From assembly GCF_900187995.1 (NCBI RefSeq), contig NZ_FZNZ01000015.1, positions 25,524 through 89,523 of the forward strand: 64,000 bases of DNA, in the 5' to 3' direction. A program made the translations under genes and the position numbers. This document shows positions 9,836 to 18,498 of the stretch, one piece after another. This DNA comes from Prevotella jejuni. Lineage in GTDB: Bacteria; Bacteroidota; Bacteroidia; Bacteroidales; Bacteroidaceae. Every line of letters begins with the position of its first letter. The first letter of the stretch is position 1. The notes beneath the pieces were generated by a model. That model searched no databases. It worked only from the letters and a program-made list of their open reading frames with translations, and had not been told where the DNA came from.

Positions 9836-10212
9836 TTTAAATAAGGTCTAAATAGAACGGTCGATGTTTCACACACAAGGGATGCGTGTTGAAGCCTTTT
9901 GAGTATCAGCTTCTTCCCCTCTCCCTTGTGTTTGTTTCACTACTTGGGTCGTTTTCGTGGTTAGCAGTAGTAAAGTACTTGTTCTTCAAATACTTAGAAA
10001 TACACAACTACGCTTATATGCTACCTGAGATACAAGATGACGCAAAGTCCACAAATATAACGTTTTACACCTTTTTATAATTAAGAGGTATAGAGTTAGC
10101 GATAGTTCTCTTTATAAATAAATTACTATCTTTGCACTATCAAATAATAAACAAGGGGTAGTTGGTATGCCAATACCCCATAGAAAGACATAGAAACGAT
10201 AGACAACCAGTT
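9836..10212 (+). promoter_or_regulatory. dnaA upstream region with promoter box at 10127-10134
   Basis: 377 bp without a convincing gene. TATCTTTG at 10127-10134 is a perfect TAnnTTTG box about 80 nt before the dnaA start. No cluster of TTATCCACA-like DnaA boxes was seen here, so this does not look like a classic oriC. Confidence 0.55.
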
Positions 10213-11619
10213 ATGAACGCGAGTCCTAAAACACTTTGGGATAGTTGCCTCCAGCTCATAAAGGAGAATGTGACCGAGCAGCAATTTGACACTTGGTTCC
10301 GTCCGATTGTACTCCAATCGTACAAGCCAGCATCAAAGACTTTGTTAGTGCAGGTCCCAAGTCAGTTCGTATATGAGTATCTGGAAGGACATTACGTAGA
10401 CTTGCTACGTAAGGTCCTCACACGTGTTTTCGGACAGGGAGTACAGCTTACTTACCGCGTGTTGGTTGACCAGGAAAATCACTTATCACAAGACTTAGAG
10501 CAGGACACCATCGAGGACGTGGCTTCACAACGACCTACAGCAAGGGCTAACCAGAGCCCAACAGTGCTCGACACTGTACCACAGGACCTCGACTCACAAC
10601 TCGACCCTCATAAGTCATTCAGCAACTATGTGGAAGGTGACAGTAATAAGCTACCTCGTTCTATTGGCCTTTCTATCGCAGAGCACCCTAACACAACGCA
10701 GTTTAACCCTATGTTCATCTATGGTCCATCGGGCTGCGGTAAGACCCACCTTATTAATGCTATCGGATTAAAAGCTAAGCAGCTTTATCCGCAGAAACGT
10801 GTGTTATATGTCTCTGCTCGCCTCTTTCAGGTGCAGTACACCGACTCTGTTCGACAGAACACTACCAACGACTTTATCAATTTCTATCAAACGATTGATG
10901 TCTTGATAGTCGATGACATACAGGAATGGGTTACTGCTACGAAGACGCAAGACACCTTCTTCCATATCTTCAACCACCTCTTCCGCAACGGTAAACGAAT
11001 TATCTTAGCAAGCGACCGACCACCTGTCGACCTCAAGGGAATGAACGACCGCCTGCTAACACGTTTCTCTTGTGGTCTGATAGCAGAGTTAGAAAAACCT
11101 AACGTACAGCTCTGTGTGGATATTCTCCATAGTAAGATAAAACGCGACGGACTCAATATACCAGAGGACGTGGTGCGCTTCATTGCCGAAACAGCTAATG
11201 GTAGCGTGCGCGATTTGCAGGGTGTTATCAACTCACTCCTTGCTTACAGCGTTGTCTATAACAGTAATATTGATATGCGACTGGCTGAGCGTGTCATCAA
11301 GCGTGCCGTGAAGATTGATGATGAACCGCTGACCATCGATGATATCTTAGATAAGGTTTGCTCGCATTATAATGTTACGATGACAGCTGTCAACTCTCGT
11401 TCGCGTAAGAAAGACATAGTGATGGCACGCCAAGTGAGCATGTATATGGCGCAGAAATACACTAAGATGCCTGCAAGCCGTATCGGTAAGCTGGTCGGAA
11501 ACCGCGACCACAGCACCGTAATCCACAGTTGTTCGAAGATAGAAGACCGTCTGAAGGTTGACAAGGGCTTCCATGCTGAGCTCGCAAGTATCGAAAACTT
11601 GTTTAAGTTAAAAGCATAA
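10213..11619 (+). CDS. dnaA: Chromosomal replication initiator DnaA
   Basis: 468 residues from MNASPKTLWDSCLQLIKENV. The open frame extends 17 codons further upstream, but MNAS matches the usual DnaA beginning. Domain I (residues 1-80) binds DnaB and other partners. A variable acidic linker follows. The AAA+ core has Walker A GPSGCGKTH and Walker B VLIVDDIQ. The C-terminal DNA-binding domain carries the signature GNRDHSTVIHSCSKIED. The protein unwinds the origin in an ATP-dependent way. It is preceded by its own promoter and followed by a hairpin terminator. Confidence 0.97.
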   Translation: MNASPKTLWDSCLQLIKENVTEQQFDTWFRPIVLQSYKPASKTLLVQVPSQFVYEYLEGHYVDLLRKVLTRVFGQGVQLTYRVLVDQENHLSQDLEQDTIEDVASQRPTARANQSPTVLDTVPQDLDSQLDPHKSFSNYVEGDSNKLPRSIGLSIAEHPNTTQFNPMFIYGPSGCGKTHLINAIGLKAKQLYPQKRVLYVSARLFQVQYTDSVRQNTTNDFINFYQTIDVLIVDDIQEWVTATKTQDTFFHIFNHLFRNGKRIILASDRPPVDLKGMNDRLLTRFSCGLIAELEKPNVQLCVDILHSKIKRDGLNIPEDVVRFIAETANGSVRDLQGVINSLLAYSVVYNSNIDMRLAERVIKRAVKIDDEPLTIDDILDKVCSHYNVTMTAVNSRSRKKDIVMARQVSMYMAQKYTKMPASRIGKLVGNRDHSTVIHSCSKIEDRLKVDKGFHAELASIENLFKLKA

Positions 11620-11634
11620 GGTATTAGTTTGAAA

Positions 11635-11667
11635 GTCTGCTGCATGGGTGTAGCAGGCTTTTTTTGT
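11635..11667 (+). terminator. Rho-independent terminator after dnaA
   Basis: A short stem CTGCT/AGCAG (extended by flanking GT/GC) around a 10-nt loop is followed immediately by a run of seven T. It starts 16 nt after the dnaA stop codon. Confidence 0.75.
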
Positions 11668-11699
11668 TCCTCTTGCTGATGCTGAAATGATACTGTAAA

Positions 11700-12185
11700 T
11701 GGGCGGTAGTTCCCCTTTATGTGAATACTTGATGGGTCTTCCTCAGCTGCTCTCTTCCCTAACTCCAGCATCGCAAAGAGGGGAGTTGTATGTGAGGTTA
11801 CCCCTTTTGGGCTGCTTGCATGAGGCGTGGGGAGTTTTTTCTCTCAACCTGGGGAGTTTTATCTCTCACAGAGCTCACAGAGTTCACTGAGCCTTTTGGC
11901 GCACATTTCGAGCGCACAGAAGGCCTTCGGCATACAGAGAACACAGAGCGTTTCAGCTAAAGATGGGTGTAAGGTTCTGTGATATCGGTTGACTTAATGT
12001 CTCTGTGAAACCCTGTGTGTTCTGTTTATCTGTGTAAATCTGTGAGAAATAAAACGCACCCTCTCGATAAGATAAGACTCATGCAAGTCATTGGGGAGTT
12101 TTTCCTCTCACACTGGAGAATTTTTTCTCTCACAGAGCGCACAGAGTTCACTGAGCGTTTAGGCGCATATTTCGAGCCCACAAGA
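11700..12185. other. Non-coding 'CACAGA' repeat stretch
   Basis: This consists of blocks of the family seen at 1280-3050, here mostly in the opposite orientation (e.g. 'cacagagttcactgagc', 'ttaatgtctctgtgaaaccctg'), plus a partial C/G-rich element at about 11775-11810. No gene is supported. Confidence 0.6.
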
Positions 12186-12352
12186 TAGTGGCCCCTCCCC
12201 CAACCCCTCCCCCGTAGGGAGGGGAGTAGTATGTGAGGTTACCCCTACAAGACAGCCATTAAGGGACATAAGGAGGCCTACATCCTTTTTATAGGGGTAT
12301 CTCGGTGATTACGCCCCTCCCTTCGGGGGAGGGGACGGGGGAGGGGCCAGTT
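12186..12352. repeat. Long inverted repeat, right arm (partner at 1731-1890)
   Basis: Reverse complement of the composite at 1731-1890: a C-rich element, a spacer with GCCATTAAGGGACAT and GGCCTACATCC, then a G-rich element ending in GGGGGAGGGGCC. Confidence 0.7.
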
Positions 12353-12596
12353 TTTCTCTGCGTGCTATCCCTGTTCGCAGAAAGGCTTCTGTTCATCTGT
12401 GAAAATCTGTGAGAGATAAAATATCCAACGAGCTTCTTGCGTTCTAAACTCTGTGAGAGATGAAACACCCAACGAGCCTGTTACGCTCATGAAAAAACCT
12501 GACAAAAGCGCACGAGAAAACCCTTACGTCAATAGAGTGATATGATTAAAAACCGAAACCGCAACTAACAAGAAATCAATCACTTATAAACTCGAT

Positions 12597-12706
12597 GCAA
12601 GAAGGGCCTTAGTTAGCAGCAAGAAGGGCCTTCGCAACACCCAAGAAGGGCATGTTCTGCGAGCAAGAAGGGCGTCCGCTTGAAGCAAGAAGGGCGTACA
12701 CTGATA
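12597..12706 (+). repeat. 22-bp-period array: constant 11 bp GCAAGAAGGGC plus variable 11 bp, 5 units
   Basis: GCAAGAAGGGC (once CCAAGAAGGGC) starts at 12597, 12619, 12641, 12663 and 12685, exactly 22 bp apart each time. The 11 bp after each copy differ almost completely between units. The array lies about 160 bp upstream of the small gene at 12863. Related arrays sit at 2266-2345 and 23900-23998. Confidence 0.8.
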
Positions 12707-12862
12707 GGGAGTGGACGAAAAATATTTACATACAAGGACTGTTGCTACTTTGCGGATGGGCTTTAGTACTGCTGTAACTCTTGTGAGTTTATGGAGAACA
12801 CCAGCGTTGGAAGCAAGGAAGAACAGGCGATAAAATGAATTTAATAAAGACAAAATAAGACA

Positions 12863-13201
12863 ATGAAAACATTTGATTTCCATTATTCCGTTCGTGAAGT
12901 AGACGGAAAAGAGTTTGAGTTAATTGAGTGCACTACGTGGCCTCGCCTTAATGTACAAGTGTTACACACCACGCCAGAACGCTTCGAAGCAGACTTGAAG
13001 GAGGTGAAGAGCCGTTCGCTCTGTGGCTATTCTCTGCAGGACAAGACCTTTATCTTGAAGCATGCGGGCGGCGAGGGCAATGGTGAACTGACGCAAGCTA
13101 ATATCGACGAAATCTATGATGGCATGCAAGCAATCATGCAAGCCGCTGTGAAATGGTGGATTCAGAATAGAAAGAAGCTCACCACCTCGGAGAAAGAATA
13201 G
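12863..13201 (+). CDS. Hypothetical protein, 112 aa, upstream of McrBC
   Basis: This is not a family I recognise. The frame MKTFDFHYSVREVDGKEFEL... ends in a basic, Lys-rich tail. It looks soluble and mixed alpha/beta: two strand-like segments (FDFHYSVREVD and FELIECTTW), a conserved-looking WPRLNVQVLHTTPERFEADL, and a helix near the end. It has no signal peptide. The coding signal is supported by length, a normal ATG and a composition like real genes here. It ends 168 nt before mcrB, so a link with the restriction system is possible but unproven. Confidence 0.6.
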   Translation: MKTFDFHYSVREVDGKEFELIECTTWPRLNVQVLHTTPERFEADLKEVKSRSLCGYSLQDKTFILKHAGGEGNGELTQANIDEIYDGMQAIMQAAVKWWIQNRKKLTTSEKE

Positions 13202-13369
13202 GCAGGGTGGTCTCTTTCCCCAGTCCCCCTCTCGCTCTTCCCATGGCCTAACGCTATGAGAGAGGACTACATTCAATCGCTTGACGCTGGGCAGTCTTCT
13301 ATCTTGATGAAATTAATCTTGGATCTGAAACGATAATAAAATGAATAAACAACATACGATTGTTGAGTT

Positions 13370-15829
13370 ATGGCAATAAAGACATTATATAAAACTGTCA
13401 ATACAAACGGAGATTATAGTTGTGGTGATATAGGAATCACTACGGCTGAGTGGCTTGATATATTACGTGATGAGCGGTCGATGCCATATCATGAAGCATT
13501 GCTGTGTTTCCTACGTCAAGATGGGAATATGGCAACTTGTACAAAGGTCTCTAAAGAGTATGGGAAACCTGCCCAGTACTATAACAATAAGGTATATAAC
13601 TTCTCTAAGTGGGTACAAAGGCGATTAAATAGATTTAGAGTAGTAGGGCCAGATAATAAAGAAACCTACTGGTGCATTGCAATGAAGAAAGGTCGGGAGA
13701 CAAGACAAGGTTTCCTATGGCAGATGCGTGATGAACTTGTAGATGCTTTCAGAGTCTATCTTATGGAAGAACTCATCGACATCTTTGAGAAAGAAAAGTT
13801 ATTTATAGAATATGGAGAATACTATAAATGGGACTTACTCGATAGGGTGGAGGGAAAAGAAGTTCTTAAAGTCTTTGACTCTCTTAGGGGAGAAAACATA
13901 GTAGACAACCCTCGTGTTGATACTGTTATTAAGTATTTGGTGGATAATGAAGCCGACAAGACAAGTGTTTGTTGTCAACATTTGATAAACGAGTCTGTTC
14001 CATTGACGACTCGATTGGCTGCTTTTAAGTCAGATATAGAAGCATTATGTTCAGGTAAATGGAAGAACAATGCAAATGATGAACGTACAGCCGCAGCCTT
14101 GCTAACATGTGTTTATCCAGAGAAATACACCTTCTATAAGGATGAAATTTATCGTAATATTTGGCGCTATTTTGGTTATACTCCTCGAAAGGTAGGGGAG
14201 AAGTATGGCCATTTTATGGAACTTATTAATGGCTTTGTAGAACATTATGGAGAAGAGATACAGCAGATTATGCTGAAAGAAATCGAACGATTCAAAAACA
14301 AACCACTCAACCTTGCGGTTCAGACTTTATTTTGGTGCATGAAAGACTATATGCAAGATAAATTGGATAAGAAGATGAATACAGATACAAATAATAGCTC
14401 AAAAAGTACTCGGTATGACGATATTGTCGGTATATGGAGACGGCGTAAGAACATCGTTTTGCACGGTGCACCGGGTACAGGTAAGACTTACGACATACCG
14501 GAGTTGGCTGTGCGGCTATGCGACCCAAGCTTTATGAGCAAGGGACGGAGTAGGGAGGAGATAGTAAAAAGATACAATCAGCTTAAGGACGATGAGCGCC
14601 TTACGTTCACTACCTTTCATCAGTCTTTAGACTATGAGGACTGGATTGAGGGCTTGCGCCCTGTGGTGAACGAGACGAGTCAAGTGACCTACGAGATAGA
14701 GAACGGTGTGTTCAAGAGGCTTTGTGAGGCTGCCGAGCGTTCTAAACTCGAGGGTAATCAGTACGGTATCAGTTCGAAGTCTGACGTTTGGAAGGTTTCG
14801 CTTAAACGGACAGGAGACAATGATGTGCGCAAAGACTGTATGGAGAACGACTATATTCGTATTGGTTGGGATGAGTATGGAGATGATGTTTCAGACGAGA
14901 CAGATGGTAGTATTCGCAATGATAAGGGTAAGCTGATATTAGACGCCTACATCAATAAGATGAAAGTAGGGGATATTGTAATGTCTTGTTATTCAAGTAA
15001 AGAGATAGATGCGATAGGTGTTATCACGGGTGACTATCGGTATGATGAAAGCCTACCAGCCTATAAGCGTATCCGACCAGTACACTGGCTAATAAAAGGT
15101 AAGCGAGAGAATATCGTGGAGAGAAACGGTGGTAAGGAGATGGTAGAGTCTACTGTCTATCATTTGAACTCGATTTCTCTCGAAGATGTAGAAGCCATCC
15201 TTGAGAAGTACGGAGTGTTTATTGAGCAGAAGGAGGACGATAAGCCCTACGTTATGGTCATTGATGAGCTGAACAGAGGGAACGTCTCAAAGGTGTTTGG
15301 TGAACTGATAACGCTGCTTGAAGCAGACAAACGAAAGGGGAGTAAGAATGAGGAAAGTGTGAAACTACCTTATTCTAAGAAGTCCTTTCACGTCCCTGAT
15401 AATGTGTATCTGATAGCAACCATGAACACAGCCGACCGCTCTTTAGGGTCGTTAGATTATGCTATTCGACGTCGGTTTGCCTTTATTGCGGAGCGACCCA
15501 TTGGTTTAGAGGACGACAGATTCAATGCAGAATTGTTTGAGAAGGTCAGTCGGTTGTTTGTTAAGAACTTTGATGAATATAAAGCGAGTGGTTGGGATGC
15601 AACGATGCGACTCCTTCCTGCCGACACACTATGCGATGAGTATAAGCCAGAAGACGTCTGGATAGGGCATAGTTATTTCTTAATGCAAGACGAGGAGGGA
15701 GTAGACAACAGCCGTGAACGTATTCTATATGAGCTTATCCCACTCTTAGAGGAGTATGTTCGGGACGGTGTCTTGACAGCTGATGCACAGGCGGTTATCG
15801 ACGAACTGTATAAGCAGGCGACAGCGTAA
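13370..15829 (+). CDS. mcrB: McrB-type GTPase of a modified-DNA restriction system, with EVE-like insertion
   Basis: 819 residues. Residues 1-350 form an unassigned N-terminal region, probably the DNA recognition part. The AAA+ GTPase starts near 360: Walker A HGAPGTGKT at about 364, then TFTTFHQSLDYEDWIEGL, typical of McrB. About residues 465-615 are inserted between this and Walker B and begin KSDVWKVSLKRTG, with DYIRIGWDEYG further on. This resembles an EVE/PUA-like modified-base reader. Walker B is YVMVIDELNRGN (about 627). NVYLIATMNTADRS (about 678) is the McrB GTPase signature, followed by the RRRFAF arginine finger. McrB translocates DNA and activates McrC; the pair cuts modified, usually methylated, incoming DNA. 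The stop codon overlaps the mcrC start (TAATG). Confidence 0.92.
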   Translation: MAIKTLYKTVNTNGDYSCGDIGITTAEWLDILRDERSMPYHEALLCFLRQDGNMATCTKVSKEYGKPAQYYNNKVYNFSKWVQRRLNRFRVVGPDNKETYWCIAMKKGRETRQGFLWQMRDELVDAFRVYLMEELIDIFEKEKLFIEYGEYYKWDLLDRVEGKEVLKVFDSLRGENIVDNPRVDTVIKYLVDNEADKTSVCCQHLINESVPLTTRLAAFKSDIEALCSGKWKNNANDERTAAALLTCVYPEKYTFYKDEIYRNIWRYFGYTPRKVGEKYGHFMELINGFVEHYGEEIQQIMLKEIERFKNKPLNLAVQTLFWCMKDYMQDKLDKKMNTDTNNSSKSTRYDDIVGIWRRRKNIVLHGAPGTGKTYDIPELAVRLCDPSFMSKGRSREEIVKRYNQLKDDERLTFTTFHQSLDYEDWIEGLRPVVNETSQVTYEIENGVFKRLCEAAERSKLEGNQYGISSKSDVWKVSLKRTGDNDVRKDCMENDYIRIGWDEYGDDVSDETDGSIRNDKGKLILDAYINKMKVGDIVMSCYSSKEIDAIGVITGDYRYDESLPAYKRIRPVHWLIKGKRENIVERNGGKEMVESTVYHLNSISLEDVEAILEKYGVFIEQKEDDKPYVMVIDELNRGNVSKVFGELITLLEADKRKGSKNEESVKLPYSKKSFHVPDNVYLIATMNTADRSLGSLDYAIRRRFAFIAERPIGLEDDRFNAELFEKVSRLFVKNFDEYKASGWDATMRLLPADTLCDEYKPEDVWIGHSYFLMQDEEGVDNSRERILYELIPLLEEYVRDGVLTADAQAVIDELYKQATA

Positions 15830-17151
15830 TGAGGGTTGTGCAACTTCAAGAACAGCTGTTGGAGAACACTTGTCTTCGGCAGTCGGAGTGTGAGGCTATC
15901 CTCCCCTGTATGGATGATGGGGCCGAGGTGGTGTGTACTGTTAGGCGAGGTCGTGAGGAGAAGGAGCTTTGTCTTAGGTTAACGCGTGAGTCAGATGTAG
16001 TTCGTGCAACGGGTTCTTACTTCGTTGGAGTAGACTGGATAAAGGAAGAGGACGTGGCTGTGCAGGTCAGTCCTAAGCTGAATGATGGTTTTGAGATAGA
16101 CTATGTTCGTATGCTAAACGAGGCGTTGACCGAGACAGACAACTACAAGCATCTGAAGGATTTACTGACAATTCATTTCGAGAAGCCGTCTATCCGTATC
16201 AGTCAGCAGCAAGACCTGTTGAGTATCTTCTTGATTACTGAGTATTTGAATATCCTTCATCGTATCGTGAGAAAGGGGCTGAAGAGGAGCTACTATAGGG
16301 TTGAAGAGACGTTAAATAATAAGGTTAAAGGACGCATACAGGTGGGTAGAACGATACAACGCAGTCTTGCGAAGGGTCGGATAACGGATAATGTATGTCG
16401 TTATCAGGTCTATGACATCGACTCACCAGAGAACAGAATACTCAAGAAAGCCCTTGCCTTTTGTAGAAAACAGGTGGGGGGGTATCGTAATACACTTGAC
16501 ACAAGCGTCTTGGAGAGGAAGATAAGACAGATAAAACCTTATTTTGAGCGGGTGAGCGATGAGATAAGTGTCAAGTCAATGAGGACGTTTAAGGGTAATC
16601 CTGTGTACAAGGAATACTACACGGCAGTTGAGTATGCACAGTTGCTGTTGAGGCGTTTCAGTTATGACATTACCCTTGCTGGTAAGAAGGAGATAGACAC
16701 ACCGCCGTTCTGGATAGACATGAGTAAGCTCTTCGAACTATATGTATATAGTAAGCTAAGGGCGGTGTTCACAGGACGAAAGGAGGTTCAGTATCATGTA
16801 AAAGAGCATCGTCAAGAGCTCGACTACCTCTTAAAGCCTGCGAAATGGGCCGAGCCCTACGTTGTCGATGCTAAGTATAAACCACGTTATGGGAAGGGTG
16901 GGGGCATAACCATCGACGATGCGAGGGAAGTAAGTGGTTATGCTCGGTTGAGTTGGGTCTATAGTAAGTTGGACTTGGATGCTAATGCGGTTGCTCCTAT
17001 TAAGTGTTTAATCATCTATCCGGACCAAAAGCAAGAAGAGAGGTTCACCTTTACAAGGACAACTGAGCCACAATTTGAAAAGGTGTCGGGGTATGTTCGA
17101 TTCTATAAGGTAGGTATCAAGTTGCCTGTGATAGCCTCGAAGAATCCTTAA
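15829..17151 (+). CDS. mcrC: McrC-type nuclease subunit
   Basis: 440 residues, translationally coupled to mcrB by a one-base overlap. The N-terminal part is the family's beta-rich region. The C-terminal half carries the nuclease: PPFWIDMSKLFELYVYSKL, then HRQELDYLLKP and, about 10 residues on, YVVDAKYKPRYG. Together these give the D...(E/D)xK arrangement of PD-(D/E)XK nucleases. It should form the endonuclease subunit of a hetero-oligomer with the preceding GTPase. The first residues (MRVVQLQEQLLENTCL) are consistent with a cytoplasmic protein. Confidence 0.9.
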   Translation: MRVVQLQEQLLENTCLRQSECEAILPCMDDGAEVVCTVRRGREEKELCLRLTRESDVVRATGSYFVGVDWIKEEDVAVQVSPKLNDGFEIDYVRMLNEALTETDNYKHLKDLLTIHFEKPSIRISQQQDLLSIFLITEYLNILHRIVRKGLKRSYYRVEETLNNKVKGRIQVGRTIQRSLAKGRITDNVCRYQVYDIDSPENRILKKALAFCRKQVGGYRNTLDTSVLERKIRQIKPYFERVSDEISVKSMRTFKGNPVYKEYYTAVEYAQLLLRRFSYDITLAGKKEIDTPPFWIDMSKLFELYVYSKLRAVFTGRKEVQYHVKEHRQELDYLLKPAKWAEPYVVDAKYKPRYGKGGGITIDDAREVSGYARLSWVYSKLDLDANAVAPIKCLIIYPDQKQEERFTFTRTTEPQFEKVSGYVRFYKVGIKLPVIASKNP

Positions 17152-17504
17152 AAATTGTGGTTTTGGGGCTTTTGGGTGCCCGCTTTTTTAGGGTTGAGTG
17201 CTTTATAAGGTTATTCAAAGCTTTATATTTTTTTGTATTGGAGGGTGTTGGGGAGGGTGTTAGGATAGTTGGTAATTTGTTGGGGGATAGGGCCTTATGA
17301 GCCATATAGGCCTTATAAGGCTTATAAAACGACTTATATTATAATTGACAAGAGCTTGTACTCGATTTTAGTCTCGCTTTTTCTTCGTAATATTGTACGT
17401 GAAAAAGAGAGATAAGAAACCTAAATCTTCGTAATTAAAAAAGAAGGTTTGAAGTGCCTAATAAGGCAAGATCTGAATTTAATAACCTTTTAATATAAGT
17501 CTTT
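17152..17504. other. Non-coding region between mcrC and the SusE/F-like gene
   Basis: This has a T-run after mcrC (around 17185) and a stretch of overlapping GGCCTTAT/ATAAGGC words at about 17293-17330 that can fold on itself. No gene and no strong promoter box was identified. Confidence 0.4.
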
Positions 17505-18389
17505 ATGGGATTAAAAACATTTACAAAGTCTATGTTATGTTGCGCACTCTACGTTGTTGGCGCATTAACCGCACATGCTGCTGACCGCTTGGTGATCGTT
17601 GGTGACGCTACATGGGGTGGGTGGAATCTTAGTCAGTCTACCGTTATGCAGAAGTCTGACGAGAACGCTGATGTCTTCAAGGCAACCGTTCATTTAGATG
17701 CAAATAAGGAGTTTAAGTTCCTTACCGAGCTTGCTTTTGGTAAGTTGGAGTACCGTGCTGGTGCTGGCCCTGTTACCTTGCAGTCGGGTGTTGAGGCTCC
17801 GTTGGTGAGTAGTGAAGATGAGCCTACAGACGGTAAGTTCTTTGTTTCTGAGTCAGCCAACTATGATATCGTTTGTAACTTGGCCGAGAAGACGGTTGTC
17901 GTGACCAAGGCTACGTATCAAGCAACAGCCTTGAAGCACACCGCTTTATGGATGATTGGTAGTGCAACAAAGGGCGGTTGGAGTATCGGTGAAGGTACTG
18001 TGATGAAGCAAGATGCGACTAATCCTGCTAAGTTCTCAGCACGAACAGAATTGAAGTTAGGCGAGTTGAAGTTCGGTACGAATATCTATGCTGGGTTTGA
18101 TCAGATGTTCTATCTGCGCGACGTGACCGATGAAGGGAAGATAGTCTTTGGTGGTAACGATAATAAATGGAACTTCACAGAGGAGGCTACATACGATGTT
18201 ACGGTTGACGTTGCAGCGATGACTGTTTCGTTTACTAAGGTTGACCCAACCGCTATCAATGCTGTGGAGACGACAAGTGAGGCTCCTGCAAGATATTACA
18301 CCTTAGGTGGCATGCAGGTAGAGAAGCCCCACGCAGGTGTGTATGTAAAGCGTCAAGGCGGTAAGACAGTAAAGGTAATGATTAAATAA
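17505..18389 (+). CDS. Secreted SusE/SusF-like carbohydrate-binding protein
   Basis: 294 residues. Residues 1-25 are a signal peptide ending AHAA. Two related beta-sandwich repeats follow: about 27-140 (DRLVIVGDATWGGWNLSQST...FKFLTE) and about 146-250 (ALWMIGSATKGGWSIGEGTVM...). Each begins with the (L/W)xIG(D/S)AT(W/K)GGW pattern of SusE/SusF starch-binding modules. The C-terminus YYTLGGMQVEKPHAGVYVKR... ends VKVMIK, the terminal motif common on secreted Prevotella proteins and similar to a type IX sorting domain. It probably binds a sugar polymer outside the cell. No SusC/SusD partner is adjacent, so the ligand is unknown. Confidence 0.75.
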   Translation: MGLKTFTKSMLCCALYVVGALTAHAADRLVIVGDATWGGWNLSQSTVMQKSDENADVFKATVHLDANKEFKFLTELAFGKLEYRAGAGPVTLQSGVEAPLVSSEDEPTDGKFFVSESANYDIVCNLAEKTVVVTKATYQATALKHTALWMIGSATKGGWSIGEGTVMKQDATNPAKFSARTELKLGELKFGTNIYAGFDQMFYLRDVTDEGKIVFGGNDNKWNFTEEATYDVTVDVAAMTVSFTKVDPTAINAVETTSEAPARYYTLGGMQVEKPHAGVYVKRQGGKTVKVMIK

Positions 18390-18436
18390 ACTAATATATT
18401 CGGTACTACTCCACTAATTTAACTTACAAAAAGAAG

Positions 18437-18472
18437 GCCATATCGACATCTTTTAGGAGATGAAGATATGGC
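18437..18472. terminator. Bidirectional terminator between SusE/F-like gene and thiN
   Basis: Stem GCCATATC/GATATGGC with an inner stem CATCT/AGATG (loop TTTAGG) is flanked by A-rich sequence on the left and TCTTTT on the right. It sits between two convergent genes. Confidence 0.75.
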
Positions 18473-18498
18473 TCTTTTGGCTTGTAGAAAAAGGTTTG

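Noticed and set aside
9836..10212. oriC next to dnaA
   Set aside because: No cluster of DnaA boxes or AT-rich unwinding repeat was found; the gap holds only a promoter.
12597..12706. CRISPR array
   Set aside because: Repeats (11 bp) and spacers (11 bp) are far too short, and no cas gene is in the window.
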